Shown here one piece after another: positions 23,401 to 29,565 of a stretch of DNA of 30,162 nt. Below the pieces are notes generated by a model, which was not told where the DNA came from, did not search any database, and worked only from the letters and a program-made list of their open reading frames with translations. The position numbers were made by a program, and so were the translations under genes. Positions within the stretch are counted from its first letter, which is position 1; each line of letters opens with the position of its first letter. Origin of the DNA: Sperchopsis tessellata (Eukaryota; Arthropoda; Insecta; Coleoptera; Hydrophilidae); assembly GCA_033557685.1 (NCBI GenBank), contig JAWQRN010000407.1:1-30162 (forward strand). The letters are read 5' to 3'.

Positions 23401-25312
23401 CAGGATGATCAAACCTTCCATTCTGTAAACACAGCATATAGTTTGGATACATACGGACTAAGTAAAACAAAACAAATCCTGGGGTGGAGTAATGTGATCC
23501 ATACAAAAATTTTGGATGTGACATTTCTTCATATCGTTCTATAAGTCGTTCCAGACGTTCTGGATTTAAGGCCCCTACTGGTTTAGATAAGTCTCGATAT
23601 GTTTTTGGGTTGTTTAAGTTTAATGTTTTGCTTAAATAGTCCGATATAATCCAAGGAAATACTGGATACTGCGTTAGGTCGTTGATTGTTCTATCTCCTA
23701 AACTAAAAAAGCACAACAATAAGGCATAAATTAAAAAATCTGTATATCAAGAAATATGGAAAAATTAGTAATATATTACTGTAAACTGTAATTAGGGATA
23801 ATATAGCTATCAAGGTTAACAATAAACTGGTCCCAACAGTTCCCTGTGGCACACCACTTTTAAATTAAAAAATCTTACCTGTTTATGTACATAAGGTAAT
23901 CGTAATTTGATATGATACCATTTTGCCATTGTAATGTCATAACATTTTGTTCAACATTGCACAAATTTAATTCTGGTTGTTCTAAAATACTATCGTATAA
24001 TCGGTCTCTTTCTCTTTGACTTCGAAATGATAAGTATATATGAGGTACTGTATTGTTTTCATTGGAATAAATTTCTAAGCCCTGGAAATATATGATAGAA
24101 ATTAATTAACTGGTATAGGCAAATGAATAAAAATAACATGAACTTACTATATGTCGTAGCAAAAACCTTCGTTTTACTATTCTTCTAATAGTGTTCAGAT
24201 TAACCTTTAATACAGGGTACTGAAACATAATTAACTATTTCATACATCACATTATTTAGCAAAGTTAAAAGTCCTGAAAAATATTTATTGTTATTTTTGG
24301 TTATTCACATCAAGGTAAAAAGAAGTATTTTTTAGCCACTGATTAGCCTGAATATTTTTTGAGTTCTCTTTAAGAAAAACCGATTTTGGTGTAGATCAAG
24401 TAAAAAACATGTAAACTGGACAATAATGCTTAAGGTAATTCAATTTGGGGGGAGAAGGAAAATTGCCGATCTTCGTATAATGAGGTCGAAGTCCCAAATG
24501 GCCAGAGTAAAACAATTACTTACTATTATTTATAGAATTCCAGACTCAGCAGACACGATCATAAAATAGTACTTCATGTGTTCTTTAATGTGGGTGAATT
24601 CTATTCAGTACTCCAGCTATGTTTAATTGTGTCAAAAAAAAGAGTTTTTGTACGGTTCACGAGATCGTTTTTATTTATTAGTCTAACTTTACATAATTAG
24701 CAAAACTATAAACCTTTTTTAATGCAAAATACGTATCATCATTAAGCAGTTGATAGTTAATAAATTTTAACCATTGTTGCTAACCCAAATATATATTTTT
24801 TTCTTTCAGTTATATTGTTTCTAGTATCACAAAGAATATTTTAATATCGAATGAATTTACCCTATCCACAGCTGGACAAAGGCCTACCCAAGTTTCTTCC
24901 ACTCGCCGTGGAAGTTGAGCAAGTGGGCAATAATAAAACGTTTTGAAATTTGGTCGCCTAAAATTTCTTTATGGAAACACTTATCCACTTAACTCGACTT
25001 TGTGAAACTATAATATAGCTGATTCTCTTCAAAATCAATTCTAATGTAAATTAATAAATAAAATGAAACCAATGTAAAAACAAAAATACTTTTTTGGGAA
25101 CTGTTACATAACTTAATACTCATATTTACCGATTCTATATTATTATATGGTTGGAAATATAAACGAGAATCAGATAGCAATATTCTACCTGGATTCACAA
25201 CCAGTGGAGTTATTTTATCAGCCTCTGTTTCCATTACTATGTTTTCATATAAATCAAGCCATAGCGGATTAAAATTAACTCTGGCATGTCTTGAATGCAC
25301 AATTGCTGCAAT
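14329..25312 (-). CDS. Nsmaf: Nsmaf/FAN orthologue: GRAM-BEACH-WD40 protein, nine exons, N-terminus missing
   Basis: Exons: 25130-25312, 24148-24220, 23879-24081, 23074-23702, 22787-22990, 22472-22733, 20765-20995, 14756-15096, 14329-14417. All internal borders are AG/GT and phases agree. Together they give about 737 residues, corresponding to residues ~200 to the end of the ~917-residue vertebrate FAN. Domains in order: GRAM-like segment (SRLYFQPYNNIE), BEACH (DLTQYPVFPWIISDYL through YEGSIDLDSITD), then seven WD40-like repeats ending VWKPK-stop. In vertebrates FAN binds the TNF receptor and couples it to neutral sphingomyelinase; that role is family knowledge, not shown here. One 73-nt exon has a +1 frameshift. 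Introns carry many transposons; the largest is 5.7 kb. Upstream exons for the first ~200 residues were not found up to 30162. Confidence 0.85.
14418..14755 (-). other. Nsmaf last intron with (TG)n microsatellite
   Basis: 338-nt intron. A perfect TG run of about ten units lies at 14577-14597. No other feature seen. Confidence 0.8.
14577..14597. repeat. (TG)n microsatellite
   Basis: Uninterrupted TG dinucleotides inside the last Nsmaf intron. Confidence 0.95.
14756..15096 (-). CDS. Nsmaf: Nsmaf exon 8 (WD repeats 4-6)
   Basis: Acceptor TTTTGTAG and donor GAAG|GTAAAT. Encodes the end of blade 4 (AAGTEDGEIYIWN), blade 5 (ISYSPDGQKLATCGLDRLLA) and blade 6 (LLLVGSEDGTLYIWN). In frame with exons 7 and 9. 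Confidence 0.85.
15185..15486 (-). mobile_element. Complete tRNA-derived SINE in Nsmaf intron
   Basis: On the minus strand it begins with a tRNA-like head: A-box GTTAGCTCAGTGGC and B-box GGGTTTGAGACTC, about 40 nt apart, as needed for RNA polymerase III. A unique body follows (GTGCACGTAAAAGATCCC, TGGAACACTGGAT, GGAGCCAAATCCCTGG) and an A-rich tail AAATAAACAAACAA. Exact 9-bp target-site duplications AGAATATTG flank it (15176-15184 and 15487-15495). A 5'-truncated relative sits at 5997-6152. The head is diverged from a real tRNA, so no tRNA gene is called. It lies in the same transcriptional orientation as Nsmaf. Confidence 0.9.
15602..16067. mobile_element. 466-bp MITE with TA target duplication (Tc1/mariner-pogo type)
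   Basis: Left end CAGTGGAACCCACCTATAATGG after TA; right end, inverted, CAATGGAATCCCCTTGTTATGG before TA. The first 90 bp contain repeated variants of TCACTTATAATGGA, a subterminal repeat pattern. No coding capacity. The termini resemble other pogo/Tigger families but differ from the MITE at 309-1327. Confidence 0.75.
16068..16329. other. Intron spacer
   Basis: No feature recognised between two MITEs in the large Nsmaf intron. Confidence 0.5.
16334..17026. mobile_element. 693-bp MITE with TTAA duplication (piggyBac-like)
   Basis: TTAA at 16330-16333 is followed by GGGGACATATACAAT; the other end reads ATTGTATATGCCCCC then TTAA at 17027-17030. The inverted termini match over about 18 nt with one difference and then more loosely for another 15. 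TTAA target duplications with G/C-starting termini are characteristic of piggyBac-type transposons. The interior has no transposase. Confidence 0.75.
17138..17870 (+). pseudogene. LINE remnant (Jockey/CR1-like), internally deleted reverse transcriptase
   Basis: Plus-strand reading: NYRFIAILPMLSKIFEYVIS (RT start), TRQHGFIQR, TAILDALNSIIEAI, then frame-shifted FDTLSF/FGILFKKLEAYDIQG, YERQQKVAMNNQ and MVKGDVPQGSILELLL (RT motif B). Directly after this the text jumps to FWGKAVYAGRIFKMQK and GLFGLSRRETCRPYL, which is the C-terminal region, so the YADD-containing core has been deleted at about 17540. The tail AFYFLNEFVMYLNS ends in a stop near 17850. It lies in the Nsmaf intron, antisense to the gene. 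Confidence 0.75.
17871..18350. other. Unassigned intron sequence
   Basis: AT-rich with a T-run near 18170. No coding or repeat structure recognised. Confidence 0.4.
18351..18708. other. GC-richer patch of unknown origin
   Basis: About 360 bp noticeably richer in C on the plus strand than the flanks. Both strands have partial open frames, but none of the peptides is recognised and no splice borders stand out. It ends abruptly where the second pogo-like MITE begins. It may be a fragment of an unknown element or captured exon. Confidence 0.25.
18709..19415. mobile_element. Pogo/Tigger-like MITE, copy 2, left end eroded
   Basis: Matches the MITE at 309-1327 in the same orientation over GGGTCCTTATGTCATATG, GGGATAATTTATTACA, ATGGCGGAAGTAGAAAAA and the right terminus GGAAAATCGAGGGTTCACT. 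The left terminal inverted repeat is degraded and about 300 bp are missing from the interior. Confidence 0.7.
19416..19919. other. AT-rich intron sequence
   Basis: No feature recognised. Confidence 0.5.
19925..20450 (+). pseudogene. LINE remnant (Jockey-like), reverse-transcriptase core
   Basis: Plus-strand reading KAFDRIDYKIIFKKLQAFDF, then in another frame FFSSYLSDRGLFEHHLG, FIASSGVPQESIIGPMLLLF (motif B), INDIPNYI and LLFSDDLKLC, where FSDD stands for the catalytic FADD/YADD box. A second frame change leads to MTYARKQTPNIFSYKI, CENITDLVVKF and CDITSSAYRMLALIIRSS, the thumb region. This family resembles the plus-strand fragment at 27838-28770, which covers the part just N-terminal to this one. 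Several stops and frame changes: inactive. Confidence 0.8.
20528..20611. repeat. Three short direct repeats, 33-34 nt apart
   Basis: AGCTCTGAAAAGTGCTA, AGTTCTAAAAAGTGCTA and AGCTCTCACAAGTGCTA start at 20528, 20561 and 20595. They follow directly on the LINE remnant and may be its tail or part of a minor tandem repeat. Confidence 0.6.
20765..20995 (-). CDS. Nsmaf: Nsmaf exon 7 (WD repeats 2-4)
   Basis: Acceptor ATTTTAG, donor ATCC|GTAAGT. Encodes ILYDLDFGRI, a WD blade AHEDAITCMAWGEKLNLLSS with SDCTIRLWKG, and the start of the next (LDHNSQVTCLCFNP). Phase agrees with both neighbours. Confidence 0.85.
20996..21504. other. Nsmaf intron sequence
   Basis: AT-rich, nothing recognised. Confidence 0.5.
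21505..21706. repeat. 202-bp foldback repeat, related to the Penelope-associated tail
   Basis: The ends are inverted (TGAATATTGTTT ... AAACAATATTCA). Inside, 21578-21622 and 21632-21676 are inverted copies of each other, 45 nt with about 6 mismatches, separated by a 9-nt loop. The left 70 nt outside the hairpin match the window's left edge and 5618-5705 in reverse. It can fold as a long hairpin in DNA or RNA. The whole unit lies in an Nsmaf intron. Confidence 0.75.
21707..22471. other. Nsmaf intron sequence with a small direct repeat
   Basis: Mostly AT-rich and unassigned. CGGACATTTCAC occurs at 22259-22270 and again at 22292-22303 in a short GC-richer patch. Confidence 0.5.
22472..22733 (-). 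CDS. Nsmaf: Nsmaf exon 6 (linker and first WD repeats)
   Basis: Acceptor TTCTTTAG, donor AATAT|GTAAGT. Encodes the linker DVRNSWKDFSNIDLQCTF, blade 1 (HKDLVSCLFLSNNGSKIISV, HDSKMKVFSLEQ) and part of blade 2 (LPNLNVLVIGSFDNN). Confidence 0.85.
22787..22990 (-). CDS. Nsmaf: Nsmaf exon 5 (end of BEACH domain)
   Basis: Acceptor TTTTTTAG, donor GAAG|GTAATA. Encodes YYYLCYEGSIDLDSITDV, IMEFGQIPKQVFNVPHPQRK and an acidic linker. The YEG-x-(I/V)DL and FGQ-P-QLF motifs mark the C-terminal end of BEACH domains. Confidence 0.85.
23074..23702 (-). CDS. Nsmaf: Nsmaf exon 4 (main BEACH domain)
   Basis: Acceptor TTTTTTAG, donor AAATT|GTAAGT, 629 nt. Encodes LTQYPVFPWIISDYL, YRDLSKPVGALNPERLERL, YGSHYSTPGFVLFYLVRMYP, LQNGRFDHPDRMFN, DFKELIPEFY, VELPPWADSP and IDLIFGYKQRGDEAI. 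These are hallmark BEACH motifs, in the family order and without interruption. Confidence 0.95.
23703..23878 (-). other. Nsmaf intron holding a small LINE RT scrap
   Basis: At about 23825-23866 the minus strand reads KSGVPQGTVGTSLLL, the SGVPQG motif B of a LINE reverse transcriptase. No further part of that element is present. Confidence 0.55.
23879..24081 (-). CDS. Nsmaf: Nsmaf exon 3 (GRAM-to-BEACH linker)
   Basis: Acceptor TTTCCAG, donor AACAG|GTAAGA. Encodes GLEIYSNENNTVPHIYLSF, SQRERDRLYDSILEQPEL and MTLQWQNGIISNYDYLMYIN, the W-Q-x-G-x-I-S-N-Y-x-Y-L pattern that precedes the BEACH domain in FAN. Confidence 0.85.
24148..24220 (-). CDS. Nsmaf: Nsmaf exon 2, 73 nt, with a 1-nt frameshift
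   Basis: Acceptor TGTTTCAG and donor ATATA|GTAAGT are good. The first half reads YPVLKVNLNTIRR in the frame set by exon 1; the second half reads IVKRRFLLRHI in the frame required by exon 3. The change falls in the AGAAATAG stretch near 24180, where one extra A in a homopolymer would account for it. Without that base the exon would be 72 nt and in phase on both sides. This may be a sequencing or assembly error, or a real inactivating change. Confidence 0.75.
24221..25129 (-). other. Nsmaf intron 1 (visible part), one repeat scrap
   Basis: AT-rich. At 24858-24905 CCTATCCACAGCTGGACAAA and AGGCCTACCC resemble the 3' tail of RTE-type LINEs common in insects; identification is from memory of that tail and weak. 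Nothing else recognised. Confidence 0.4.
25130..25312 (-). CDS. Nsmaf: Nsmaf exon 1 of the visible part (GRAM-like segment)
   Basis: Preceded by TTTTTTTTAG and ending GAATCG|GTAAAT; 183 nt, 61 codons, phase 0. Encodes IAAIVHSRHARVNFNPLW, LYENIVMETEADKITPLVVN and GRILLSDSRLYFQPYNN. The polypyrimidine-AG border shows that this is an internal exon, so at least one more coding exon must lie upstream. Confidence 0.85.
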
Positions 25313-26124
25313 CTAAAAAAATAATAATAAAATAGAGAACAGATTATTAAAGTCAGGATATTTAGTTTTATGTAGTTTATAGTTAAAACCGATAGTTGAG
25401 AAGTGACAAAGAATGTGCTGAAGGAGCACTGAGTGACTGGTTTAATATAATTTATGATGTGTTATTGGCAGCACATCATCTTATGTGCTGGAGATATTTA
25501 TGTTTAATGTTTATTCAAAAGAAATGTATAAAATAATACATTACAATCATATTTCATTAATTTTTCTGAAGTACTCCTCTGATGAATAAACTACACCCTT
25601 AAGCAGTAAATTCTTTAGTATTATTTTGAAATGTTTGGAATTTAGCTGTTTAAAGTTAGATGGCAGTGAGTTGTAAAACTCCACTGCTATGTAATCAAAG
25701 GTATTCTGTGGTTTTGTATTTCAGTATTTCATCTCTAAAATGGGTGTTGTATGTATGTGTGTCAAGCAGGTAAGTGTAAAGCATTCTGGCAGAACTAGAT
25801 TTTTAGCCTTTTGAAGTGAGTCTTGCAACTCTCCATGAATCTTCGTCCTCAAAAAGTTCTAATGGCTTCCGTTTGTAACTTAAAGATGGACTCCATGTTG
25901 CTTACAAATCCCCATTTCATTAAACCATACGTGGCCACGCTCTAGAAATAAGCAAAACATTTCTGGCTTCATCCAATCATAGGTTTTCTGTTACCGCTTT
26001 CAGACAATATGTCGAATTAACCAACTTTTATTGCAGTTCTGTGTTATGCTCAATCCAGGTTAATGTTATCTCTCAGTTAACTCGCTGTTTGGTTTATAAA
26101 TTTCTTGTTTCTTTTTGTATAAAA

Positions 26125-26137
26125 ACTGAGAATGTTT
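26125..26137. repeat. Target-site duplication, left copy
   Basis: ACTGAGAATGTTT, identical to 26387-26399; the two copies flank the 249-bp hammerhead-bearing insertion. Confidence 0.85.
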
Positions 26138-26386
26138 AGGATACTTTTGGAATTTTTTATTTCAAACCACGTTATTAATAGCATATTGCAAAAGTTTTTG
26201 AATGTTGGAATGAATGCTGCAGACATGACGTTTCGAAGAATACCACTTCTCATCAGTACAACTGCGTTCAGCAACTTTTGCAATATGCTATTAATAACAT
26301 GGTCAGAAATAAAAATGCCAAAAGTATCCAACACTGGCGACCATGGAAGCAGAATTAATTTACTTAAACAGATTTGACATTCATTT
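26138..26386 (-). mobile_element. 249-bp hammerhead-bearing palindromic insertion (Penelope/retrozyme-like)
   Basis: The insertion is bounded by exact 13-bp direct repeats ACTGAGAATGTTT and interrupts a LINE remnant whose homology resumes on the far side. It contains two inverted arms, 26139-26196 and 26273-26329, about 91% matched over 57-58 nt, with a complete type-I hammerhead ribozyme between them on the minus strand. The 57 nt at 26330-26386 are outside the palindrome. There is no reverse transcriptase, so it would depend on another element. Hammerheads are established in Penelope-like elements and in small retrozymes. Orientation follows the ribozyme strand. The class assignment is inference. 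Confidence 0.7.
26207..26271 (-). ncRNA. Type-I hammerhead ribozyme
   Basis: Minus strand, 5' to 3': stem I strand CTGAACGCAGTTGTA (26271-26257), core CTGATGA (26256-26250), stem II GAAG-loop-CTTC (26249-26235, 4 bp with G-C closing pair), core GAAA (26234-26231), minimal stem III with AC/GT pairs closing a short loop (26231-26223), then the cleavage triplet GTC (predicted cut between 26222 and 26221) and the second stem I strand TGCAGCATTCATTCC (26221-26207). Stem I pairs GTTGTA with TGCAGC (with wobbles), then an internal loop, then TGAA with TTCA. All invariant core bases are present. Very short stem III is a known trait of hammerheads in Penelope-like elements and retrozymes. Activity is untested. 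Confidence 0.8.
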
Positions 26387-26399
26387 ACTGAGAATGTTT
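26387..26399. repeat. Target-site duplication, right copy
   Basis: ACTGAGAATGTTT, identical to 26125-26137. Confidence 0.85.
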
Positions 26400-26705
26400 G
26401 TTACATTTTAGTTAATCTGTAGTGTTTCCATTAAACCAATTTTTTGCTTCCTCTAAGACCACATTTGTTGTTTGTTTCGACTCTTGTAAGCTGCCATTGT
26501 TGTTTATGAAATAGGTGTCATTTTCATATAAACACATTGATTTTGTTGGAATATTTTGAAGTAGGTCATGGATTTAGATTTAAAAAAAAAACTCCAGGGC
26601 TGACCCCTGTGGCGCTCCCGTCTCTACCTCTTTCTATCCTGCTGAAAGCCCTTCTTTTGTACTTGTTGCTGTGTTGTAGATAGAATGTCACTAGTTTATA
26701 TAATA

Positions 26706-27775
26706 CCTATACATTTTAATTGATAAATGGTTTAAACCATGTTGAGACTTCTATATTCTGTGGGAATAGGTAATTCGTTAACGTGCTTGGTATTATAGTT
26801 ATGCATATCGGAGTTCTACACATATTGATCCATCCTTGAGTGTAAGTATCGAAGTCACGAGAGTATATAACAAGATGGTAGAGTTAATATTTTTAGATCA
26901 ATGAAGTATTGTTTGCAGCGTGGTCCGAAACCACAAATGCTTCTTATTGCTTTTTTGTAGTTTAAAAGCTGATATCATTTCCAGAGCCAATCCCCATATC
27001 TGTACATAAGTAGCAATACTGTAGAAGTATACCTAATAAATGGATTTGGTCATTTCCCTGGAAAGATTTTTTGTAATCACTTTAATACAATCAAGAGAAG
27101 AAATCTATCTCTTTTTTAGATGTTGAATATGGTAATTCCAGCAAAATGTTAAAGAAAGGCACTACTAGAAACTAAAAGGTTTCATTTATTACAACTTTAT
27201 TTTGTTTTATGTAAAAGGTGCGTATTTTTGTTATTCATTTGCATTAAACCATTATTTTGCTTTTATCAGCTGTGATACTTGAAAATTCCTCAATAAACTG
27301 ATTTTTAATTAGTGTTTTCTTCTAAGACATTTATATAATTGACAAACAAAACTAGTTCCAACACAGAGCCCTGTGGAACACCCCTTTCGATATATTTCCA
27401 TTTAAATACTTTGCCATCCCAACAGGTTTGCTTCTCCTCCAACAATTCTATTACAAACCAGTTTTCTTATCATGTTTTATGGGGTTCACAGAGTTGAATG
27501 CCTTATTTAGGTCGCAAAAAGATATTTGTGTGTATTTCCATTTGTCAAAGCTTTCCTTTATGCTTTTAATGAGTTGTGACATGGCTGTTATTCCTGATTA
27601 TTTGTTGATTTTCTGCTAAGGGGTTCACATTTAATAGATGTATTAGGAGCTTATTACTGACAAAAATTTCAAAGACTTTTACACAGACTAGCAATATTTA
27701 AATTGGTCTATTTTGGCCATTAATAGTTCGTTTGGAAATATTGCTTGATTTGGGTGAAGTGTCAGTTTGTTACTT
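26706..27775 (-). pseudogene. LINE remnant (Jockey/CR1-like), RT start to C-terminus
   Basis: Minus-strand reading: RPI, then VCVKVFEIFVSNKLLIHLL (about 27720-27620), KESF/WKYTQISFCDLNKAFNSV (motif A region, about 27540-27500), ERGVPQGSVLELVLFVNYIN (motif B, about 27395-27340), then after a deletion KKAIRSICGFGPRCKQYF (about 26960-26905), LKILTLPSCYIL and MHNYNTKHVNELPIPTEYR (about 26805-26750). The catalytic YADD region is missing. It ends near the start of the next LINE fragment on the same strand. Confidence 0.75.
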
Positions 27776-27837
27776 TGACGTTGTATTTAATTGTTGTGTA
27801 TATTCCATATAGCATAAGTTTGTTTCTCCACTCACAG

Positions 27838-28770
27838 GAAATAACTGCGTTAGGGTAGTGAATGAATTTGCTTTATTCTTTAATCTTGTTCAATTTAATA
27901 AAATGAATAACCAACAAGGTAGATTACTTGATCTGGTATTTTCAAATATCCAATGTACTGTTGATTGTCGGCTTGATCCTGTGGTATTTGGTCTCAGTAG
28001 GCTCGATCCGATAGTCCTACCTAACTCAACTGTCCGTACATATAACTTTAAAAATGCTAATTTATCTCTGCTATATGACAATCTTTTGTATTGACTAGGA
28101 CCCCTTACTTCCCTTTGATGATGTAAACCAGGCTTGTGATTTTATCTACACAAGATTAAATTCTGTTTTTGATATCTGTGTACTTTTATCATCTTACTCG
28201 ACGCATAGACGATTTCCTCTGAATACGTTTTATGCCAGGTAATTTCGCAATTTGAGACAGTCAACCAAACTGGATGTATCTGAGGCCTTGAAACACATCG
28301 CTGAAAGATCTAAGGCGTCTATTACGGCTTGTCCTAAATACTTCCGATGTTATGTTAACTCTCGTAAGCGCGAAGGTTCTTTGTTCTCTTCAATGGTGGG
28401 TGAATTTGGTGAGCTGATATTGTCAACGCATTTGCATTATTTTTTTCTATTGTTTTTGGTGCATCCTCGATTAACGATCCTCTCATCGAGTTGAATTTTC
28501 CATCTTTCTCAATTTCTTTTGACATCATAACCCCTGCACATGTTTCTTCGGCAATAAAGCGTATTAAGCTCAATATTTCATCTGGGCCTGACCTTATCCC
28601 AGGTTTTTTGTTGAGGGATTGTCATACTGTTTTTCCTTATCCATTATCAATTATTTTTAACCTCTCTTTAGGAAGTGGTTCCTTCCCTGAGATCTGGAAG
28701 CGTTCCTGGATTGTTCCAGTTCATAAGACGGGTGATGTCAATAACTACGGACCTATTAGTATTATTTCGC
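27838..28770 (+). pseudogene. LINE remnant (Jockey-like), endonuclease end and RT start
   Basis: Plus-strand reading: NEFALFFNLVQFNKMNNQQG and RLLDLVFSNIQCTVD (end of endonuclease), TYNFKNANLSLLYDNLL, DDVNQACDFIYTRLNSVFD, SSYSTHRRFPL, YFRCYVNSRKREGSLFSSMV, then the RT start: ITPAHVSSAIKRIKLNISSG, PDLIPGFLLRDC, PLSIIFNLSLGSGSFPEIWK and VNNYGPISIIS. The text breaks off abruptly at about 28770. It is divergent (head to head) to the minus-strand LINE at 26706-27775. The fragment at 19925-20450 appears to be the following part of the same kind of element. Confidence 0.8.
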
Positions 28771-29379
28771 AGTTAATAGCTGCCAACAGACTGCTAGCTT
28801 TTACCTGGACCTGTCCAGTGCTTGGAGTTTAATATCATACTGAACAAGCTGTCAATATAATAGAGTTAGAGGTGTTCCATTGCAATTACTTTAGTCGTAC
28901 CTAGGGAAACAGGGACTGTAACCCATCAATTTTGTTAATTAGATACTTTTTCAACTTTTGCTTATCTCTAATTTGTAACACCACCAAAAATGTACGTCTT
29001 AGTTTATTTTTGAGTGCCCCTAGCACTTGCCAAATTTGCCTGAATAAGACTACAGAAACACTACAGAAATTATTATTATCCAAAACACGAAAATGTTCTT
29101 TACTTCTCCAGTGTTAATTAAATATATAAGACATTCCGAAATTTACAACTAGGTATATTACAAAAATATTTTTTACTACTAGTTAGCATAAATAGTTTAT
29201 GCTACATCTAAAACATAAAAAATTATTTAACATAGCTATTTCGTAAGATAGTTCGTCATAAAAACTATCATAAAACTTGAAAACATAAACAAAAATAATC
29301 ATAGCGTTATCATACACTCCAAACAACAAGTGATAATTTTATAAATAATTTTAAAAAATACAATAATTGGCAGATTCGA
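28771..29379. other. Unassigned region; one weak minus-strand exon-like frame
   Basis: Between the LINE remnant and the promoter of the plus-strand gene. At 29083-28901 the minus strand has an open frame (QIWQVLGALKNKLRR, then LVVLQIRDKQKLKKYLINKI) preceded by TTCTGTAG-type acceptors and ending next to CCTAG|GTACGA, which would fit an exon. It was not recognised and does not match the expected N-terminal part of FAN. Otherwise AT-rich. Confidence 0.25.
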
Positions 29380-29520
29380 CTCTGCCCTTTTTGAACGTGA
29401 AGCTCCATTACCGGCTGCGCATGCGTTCTGTAGAGCAGTGTCGTACATTTTGTATCGCCACCACTTTCACATTTTTCTTTATCTAAATTCATTCAGAATT
29501 GTTTAGTGCTTGATAGGAAA
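29380..29520 (+). promoter_or_regulatory. Promoter and 5' leader of an unidentified plus-strand gene
   Basis: Sequence becomes GC-richer here, with TGCGCATGCG at 29416-29425, a match to the palindromic NRF-1 (insect ewg) binding site typical of housekeeping promoters. The start codon follows about 100 nt later in the context GAAAATGG. No TATA box is evident. Transcription start is not determined. Confidence 0.5.
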
Positions 29521-29565
29521 ATGGTCCACGCCACAGAAAACGCAATCTTCACAAAAAACGACCAG
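29521..29565 (+). CDS. First coding exon of an unidentified gene, runs past the window
   Basis: ATG in good context (GAAAATGG) opens 15 codons, MVHATENAIFTKNDQ, ending at a consensus donor CCAG|GTAAGT with phase 0. The combination of a GC-rich leader, NRF-1-like motif, initiation context and strong donor supports a real first exon. The peptide is too short to identify. No further exon was found up to 30162, so exon 2 lies beyond the right edge. It is divergent to Nsmaf. Confidence 0.5.

Larger units (their letters stand above)
25540..26705 (-). pseudogene. LINE remnant, reverse transcriptase core to C-terminus, split by an insertion
   Basis: Minus-strand reading: VETGAPQGSALEFFF (motif B, about 26630-26585), DLLQNIPTKSMCLYENDTYF (catalytic YADD decayed to YEND, about 26570-26515), ESKQTTNVVLEEAKNWFNGN; then the 249-bp insertion (26138-26386); then TRNL, LTLTWIEHNTELQ (about 26075-26035), STYCLKAVTENL, a decayed C-terminal part and HTYNTHFRDEILKYKTTEY (about 25755-25700). 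The order is that of a Jockey/CR1-type LINE. Stops and frame changes throughout. It served as the target for the hammerhead-bearing insertion. Confidence 0.75.

Noticed and set aside
26077..26377. Open frames of 80-85 codons on both strands
   Set aside because: They run over the inverted arms and the hammerhead; being open on both strands follows from the palindrome, and there is no coding signature.
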